Shown here: piece after piece, positions 5,127 to 6,588 of the stretch
Layout of the letters: every line of letters begins with the position of its first letter
How positions within the stretch are numbered: the stretch's first letter is position 1
Assembly: GCA_035555855.1 (NCBI GenBank)
Contig: DATMGD010000062.1
Coordinates: forward strand, 1-6,588
Direction of reading: 5' to 3'
DNA length: 6,588 bases
Origin: Palsa-892 sp035555855
GTDB taxonomy: Bacteria > Pseudomonadota > Alphaproteobacteria > Rhizobiales > Xanthobacteraceae
Position numbers and translations under genes: made by a program
Notes under the pieces: model-generated
What the model saw: only the letters and a program-made list of their open reading frames with translations
The model's database searches: none
Told to the model about the DNA's origin: nothing

Positions 5127-6588
5127 TCACCGGCCGAACGTATTCGAGATGTCCGCATTCATCAGCCCTTCGCTGGCAAGGCCGGTCGGGATGTCCGGGC
5201 TGCTGAGCTGACGCAGCACGACGCGCAGGATGAAGCGGTGATCCGGCGTCGGCGAATAGAGGTTCGTATTGTCGTAGGTGTAGCTCGCCGTCACGCCGAT
5301 GCACTCGTTCAGATAGCCAAGGCCGATCGTGTAGAGGTCGAAATCCTGCTTCTGGACGTCGTAACGCACCGTGCCCGAAACCGTCCAGTTCTTCTGAACC
5401 TTGACGGCGGCGGTCTGATAGATGCCCTCGCGGCGCTGCAGGAAGCCGATCAGCGGCTGCGGGTCGTAGCGGGCGTAGATCGTCGAAAGCTGCAGCTTGT
5501 CCCAGCGGCTGCGCACTTCCGCCTCGAAGCGCTTGGTGTCGAAAGTATTCCGGTCGAGCAGGTAGCGCGTCACGAAGGCGAGGTTGGCGTTCGGCTGCCA
5601 GTAGAGGCGGCCAACGTAATCGGAGGTGTCGTGCTGCAGGCCGGATTCGAGGCCGGCATTGACGTTGTCAGGAGTGGCGTACGAGTTCAGGCCGAAGATC
5701 TGATACGACTGGCCGAACAGCGCGTTGAAGCTGCCGTAGTTCGTCGTGTTGGCAGTGTATTGCACGCCGGCATTGACGCGGCCGCCGCCTTCGGTGCGGT
5801 CGTAGCCGCCGAACTTGTCGATCGCGAACAGGTTGGCGTCGCTGAACACGACGCTCTGCGAGTCTTCGTTCGGCAACTTGCCGATGGCGGTTTCGTTCGG
5901 CCGCAGGATGACCTGCGCGATCGGCTCGATGATCTGCGTGCCCCATTCGTGCACGGCGAGGAACGGCCAGCGCCACTCCATGCCGATCGCCGGCATCGCG
6001 CGCGCGACGGTGTCGCTGCCGGGTTGCATGAAGTTCGACACGCCGGTGTCGTTCTTGATGCTCACATAGGCGACGTCGGCGCGCAGCTGCATGAACGGCG
6101 TGAACACCATGCCGATGCCGTTGACGAGCTTGCGCTTCCAGTCGATCTGGATGCTGGCGCGCTCATAGTTGCCCGGCACGCCACGCATAATGCAGAGGCC
6201 TTTGGCCGCAAACGCAGGATCGCATTGATTAGTCTGTGGCCAATTCGGGTCCGCGGGCGGTTTTAATATCGCGGATGGACTGATCGCATCGAATTGCGCT
6301 TCCTGCCGCGAGATGCTGGCGAGGTTGACCTTGAAGCTCAACTCGCCGCCGAACACCGGCTGGCCGACGAAGTACGAGTAATCGAGCACCGGGTGAACGA
6401 TCGGCTGCTGCTTGTTGTTGTCGAGAAGCGCGAGGCCCGTGAAGCCGAGCACGCGCAGATCGAAATAGCTGCGATCACCCTGACCGACGAGATAGAGCTG
6501 CGAGATCTTCTGCGTCAGCCGGTTATAGGTGGCGATGTTGTAGTCGTTCAGGAACAGCCGGTCGGAAAGCAGCGTGCCGTCCCAGCCC
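5127..6588 (-). CDS. lptD: LPS-assembly protein LptD, C-terminal part
   Basis: LptD is the outer-membrane beta-barrel that, with lipoprotein LptE as plug, places lipopolysaccharide in the outer leaflet. Only the last 486 residues are visible; the frame runs off the window at 6588, and the GTG at 6452 is an internal codon. The full protein is typically about 750-850 residues, so the signal peptide and periplasmic LptA-like jellyroll are outside. The visible part shows alternating barrel strands and the family blocks WPFLAVHEWGTQIIEPIAQ, GRLYWQPNANLAF, RREGIYQTAAVKVQKNW and a final FILRVVLRQLSS strand with a short tail, as in E. coli. Near the end LNECIGVTASYT aligns with the region where E. 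coli has adjacent cysteines 724-725, but only one Cys is present (codon 5301-5303). Two more cysteines (codons 6192-6194 and 6222-6224) lie in an AT-richer segment. The TGA stop is at 5129-5127, 124 bases before surA. Confidence 0.95.
   Translation of the reverse strand, partial: GWDGTLLSDRLFLNDYNIATYNRLTQKISQLYLVGQGDRSYFDLRVLGFTGLALLDNNKQQPIVHPVLDYSYFVGQPVFGGELSFKVNLASISRQEAQFDAISPSAILKPPADPNWPQTNQCDPAFAAKGLCIMRGVPGNYERASIQIDWKRKLVNGIGMVFTPFMQLRADVAYVSIKNDTGVSNFMQPGSDTVARAMPAIGMEWRWPFLAVHEWGTQIIEPIAQVILRPNETAIGKLPNEDSQSVVFSDANLFAIDKFGGYDRTEGGGRVNAGVQYTANTTNYGSFNALFGQSYQIFGLNSYATPDNVNAGLESGLQHDTSDYVGRLYWQPNANLAFVTRYLLDRNTFDTKRFEAEVRSRWDKLQLSTIYARYDPQPLIGFLQRREGIYQTAAVKVQKNWTVSGTVRYDVQKQDFDLYTIGLGYLNECIGVTASYTYDNTNLYSPTPDHRFILRVVLRQLSSPDIPTGLASEGLMNADISNTFGR

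Noticed and set aside
5127..5201. The 25-residue tail of LptD after the last barrel strand as an unusual extension.
   Set aside because: E. coli LptD has a similar tail of like length starting with LSS after the last strand, so this is a normal family feature.
5041..5304. An 87-codon minus-strand frame covering the end of lptD and part of the gap before surA.
   Set aside because: It lies mostly inside lptD in another frame, is Arg/His/Pro-rich, lacks a ribosome site and ends without any family likeness.
5088..6266. A 392-codon open frame on the + strand, opposite lptD.
   Set aside because: It has the same codon-aligned antisense register, and it ends exactly where lptD uses a Leu TTA codon. 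Composition is typical of an antisense shadow.

Overview
The window is a stretch of alphaproteobacterial chromosome, most likely from the order Hyphomicrobiales (Rhizobiales), perhaps near the Bradyrhizobium/Xanthobacteraceae group. This rests on the high G+C content, the strong preference for G/C at third codon positions, and gene order and protein details (YicC next to Gmk; LptD-SurA-PdxA-RsmA) that match my recollection of that order. Family-level identifications are firm; the taxonomic placement is an inference.

Two operons run towards each other. On the + strand, the 3' end of a yicC-type gene (1-387) overlaps gmk, guanylate kinase (384-1061), by four bases (ATGA). On the - strand, read from right to left, are the C-terminal 486 codons of lptD (6588-5127, 5' end outside the window), a 124-base gap, a surA-like periplasmic chaperone gene (5002-4010), pdxA (3999-2989), rsmA (2992-2132) and a zinc alcohol dehydrogenase gene (2116-1058). 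From surA to the dehydrogenase the gaps are 10 bases, a 4-base overlap and 15 bases, so these four genes are probably one transcription unit, possibly continuous with lptD. The two operons meet tail to tail: the stop codons of gmk and the dehydrogenase interlock at 1058-1061, leaving no intergenic terminator.

Functionally this is the widespread lptD-surA-pdxA-rsmA cluster. LptD inserts lipopolysaccharide into the outer leaflet of the outer membrane. SurA escorts unfolded outer-membrane proteins, LptD among them, across the periplasm. PdxA makes a vitamin B6 precursor, and RsmA dimethylates two adenines of 16S rRNA. In Escherichia coli apaG and apaH follow rsmA; here a zinc-dependent medium-chain dehydrogenase takes that place.

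I saw no mobile element, tRNA, rRNA, CRISPR array or phage gene, and no convincing new system. The points worth a second look are small: the interlocked operon ends, a SurA with a reduced and probably inactive parvulin domain, an AT-richer cysteine-bearing segment in LptD, a single cysteine where E. coli LptD has an adjacent pair, a very basic N-terminal tail on guanylate kinase, and an unusual translation start region for surA.
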